Below, in pieces: positions 4,843 through 5,710 of a stretch of 5,710 nt of DNA. This stretch comes from an uncultured Acidobacteriota bacterium (GTDB lineage Bacteria > Acidobacteriota > Terriglobia > Terriglobales > Acidobacteriaceae). The stretch is from NCBI GenBank assembly GCA_903932385.1, contig CAIZGA010000116.1, positions 1-5,710 of the forward strand, given 5' to 3'. Positions within the stretch are counted from its first letter, which is position 1. Every line of letters begins with the position of its first letter. The position numbers were made by a program, and so were the translations under genes. Below the pieces are notes generated by a model. That model searched no databases and was not told the DNA's origin. It saw only the letters and a program-made list of their open reading frames with translations.

Positions 4843-5710
4843 ATGAACGGCATCAAGCAACGGCAGGATGAAGAAGCTGCACTGCGCGACATCCGCGTAT
4901 TCCACGACGTGGGCCGCGCTCTGACCTCGTCGCTAGAACTCGATCGAGTCCTCAACACAATTTTGAATCAGATGGCCAAGTTCTTTGGGCCAGAGTCCTG
5001 GTCGCTGATGATGGTGGACCCGGTCCGCAAAGACCTCTACTACGTCATCTCCGTCGGCGAAGGTGCAACTGAGTTGCCCAGCTTCCGGCTGAAGATTGGT
5101 TCCGGCATCGGCGGTTGGGTGGCGCAAAAAGGCATGCCGCTGATTGTTCATGACGCCGCCAGCGATCCGCGATTCCGCCACGCGGCTGTCGATGACCGCG
5201 GTATCCACTTCGTTTCCATCGCCTGCATCCCGATTCGTGCCGGCGAAGAAGTGCTGGGAATCATCCAGCTGTTGAACTTCAAGCCGGAAGTGCTGACAGC
5301 CTACGCAATCTCCTTCCTCTACGTGCTGGCTGACTATGCCGCCATTGCCATCAACAACGCGCGTTCGATGACGCGCATCCACACCCTCAGCATCACCGAC
5401 GACTGCACCGGACTCTACAACGCGCGGCACTTGTACCGCATGCTCGAAGCGCAGATTGAATCCTACAAATCCACCAAGCAGAGTTTCTGCCTGCTCTTCT
5501 GCGACCTCGACCATTTTAAGAGCGTGAACGATACGCATGGCCACTTGGTCGGCAGCCAGTTGTTGATGGAGATGGCAGATAAACTACGCAGCCACTTCCG
5601 CGATGACGACGCGGGCTTTCGCTACGGCGGCGATGAGTTTGTGCTGCTGCTGCCGCACACCAGCAAAGAAGATGGCACAAAATTTACACAGGGAATCATT
5701 GACGATTTGC
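4843..5710 (+). CDS. GAF-GGDEF cyclic-dinucleotide synthase, Hypr-like specificity residue, C-terminus beyond the window
   Basis: Cytosolic signalling enzyme; 289 residues are visible and no membrane segment is present. A GAF sensor domain spans about 13-175: DVGRALTSSLELDRVL, then KIGSGIGGWVAQKGMPLIV around 84-102, then VSIACIPIRAGEEVLGIIQL. It ends in a linking helix (ADYAAIAINNARSM) and the TDDCTGLYNARHLY entry into GGDEF at about 185. The catalytic parts are present: metal-binding Asp221 in CDLDHFK, Asn229 in VND, and the GGDEF motif itself at 262-266. An RxxD inhibitory site (Arg253-Asp256) lies exactly five residues before GGDEF, which suggests product feedback. In GHLVGSQLL, Ser238 replaces the Asp of the usual GHxxGD motif, the residue that reads guanine in PleD (Asp344). 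Serine there is known from hybrid promiscuous GGDEF enzymes that make 3',3'-cGAMP. The product may therefore be cGAMP, c-di-GMP or a mix. The gene lies 122 bases after moaA on the same strand, and co-transcription is uncertain. Confidence 0.88.
   Translation, partial: MNGIKQRQDEEAALRDIRVFHDVGRALTSSLELDRVLNTILNQMAKFFGPESWSLMMVDPVRKDLYYVISVGEGATELPSFRLKIGSGIGGWVAQKGMPLIVHDAASDPRFRHAAVDDRGIHFVSIACIPIRAGEEVLGIIQLLNFKPEVLTAYAISFLYVLADYAAIAINNARSMTRIHTLSITDDCTGLYNARHLYRMLEAQIESYKSTKQSFCLLFCDLDHFKSVNDTHGHLVGSQLLMEMADKLRSHFRDDDAGFRYGGDEFVLLLPHTSKEDGTKFTQGIIDDL

Noticed and set aside
4933..5544. Minus-strand open frame of 203 codons opposite the GAF-GGDEF gene
   Set aside because: The plus strand encodes clear GAF and GGDEF domains; the minus frame reads as their complement with no domain of its own.

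Overview
This window looks like a chromosomal segment of a moderately GC-rich bacterium. The protein styles and the gene set (a BamD with an Ala/Thr/Pro/Lys-rich linker, a solo UvrC-like half protein, Rpe, MoaA and a GAF-GGDEF protein) suggest Acidobacteriota, perhaps the Terriglobales/Acidobacteriaceae. That placement is an inference from protein style and was not checked by any search. No mobile elements, tRNA, rRNA or CRISPR arrays are visible.

Layout. The left part (1-3397) is read on the minus strand. In transcription order it holds: a 154-residue single-membrane-segment protein of unknown function (3397-2933), whose C-terminal half resembles an acyl-carrier-protein fold without the phosphopantetheine serine; a hairpin that looks like its terminator (2899-2878); a 399-residue UvrC-like protein with only the N-terminal half of UvrC (2804-1605); ribulose-phosphate 3-epimerase (1608-913), whose start codon overlaps the uvrC-like stop as ATGA; and, after a 125-base gap, bamD (787-1), which runs off the left edge. 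The right part (3662-5710) is read on the plus strand: moaA (3662-4720), then a GAF-GGDEF signalling protein (4843 onward), which runs off the right edge. The AT-richer gap 3398-3661 between the divergent halves holds several perfect inverted repeats and is the likely promoter and operator zone for both directions.

How the genes relate. The uvrC-like and rpe genes are almost certainly co-transcribed and translationally coupled; bamD may follow in the same unit or have its own promoter. Their roles differ (DNA-repair-like nuclease, pentose phosphate or Calvin-type sugar interconversion, outer-membrane protein assembly), so this is a housekeeping grouping and not one pathway. MoaA carries out the first step of molybdenum cofactor synthesis, with no other moa gene in view.

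The most interesting signal is in the last gene. Its GGDEF domain has the catalytic motif and the inhibitory RxxD site, but the aspartate that normally reads guanine in the GHxxGD motif is a serine (Ser238). This is the substitution known from Hypr GGDEF enzymes that make 3',3'-cGAMP, so the protein is a candidate cyclic AMP-GMP synthase and not a plain c-di-GMP synthase.
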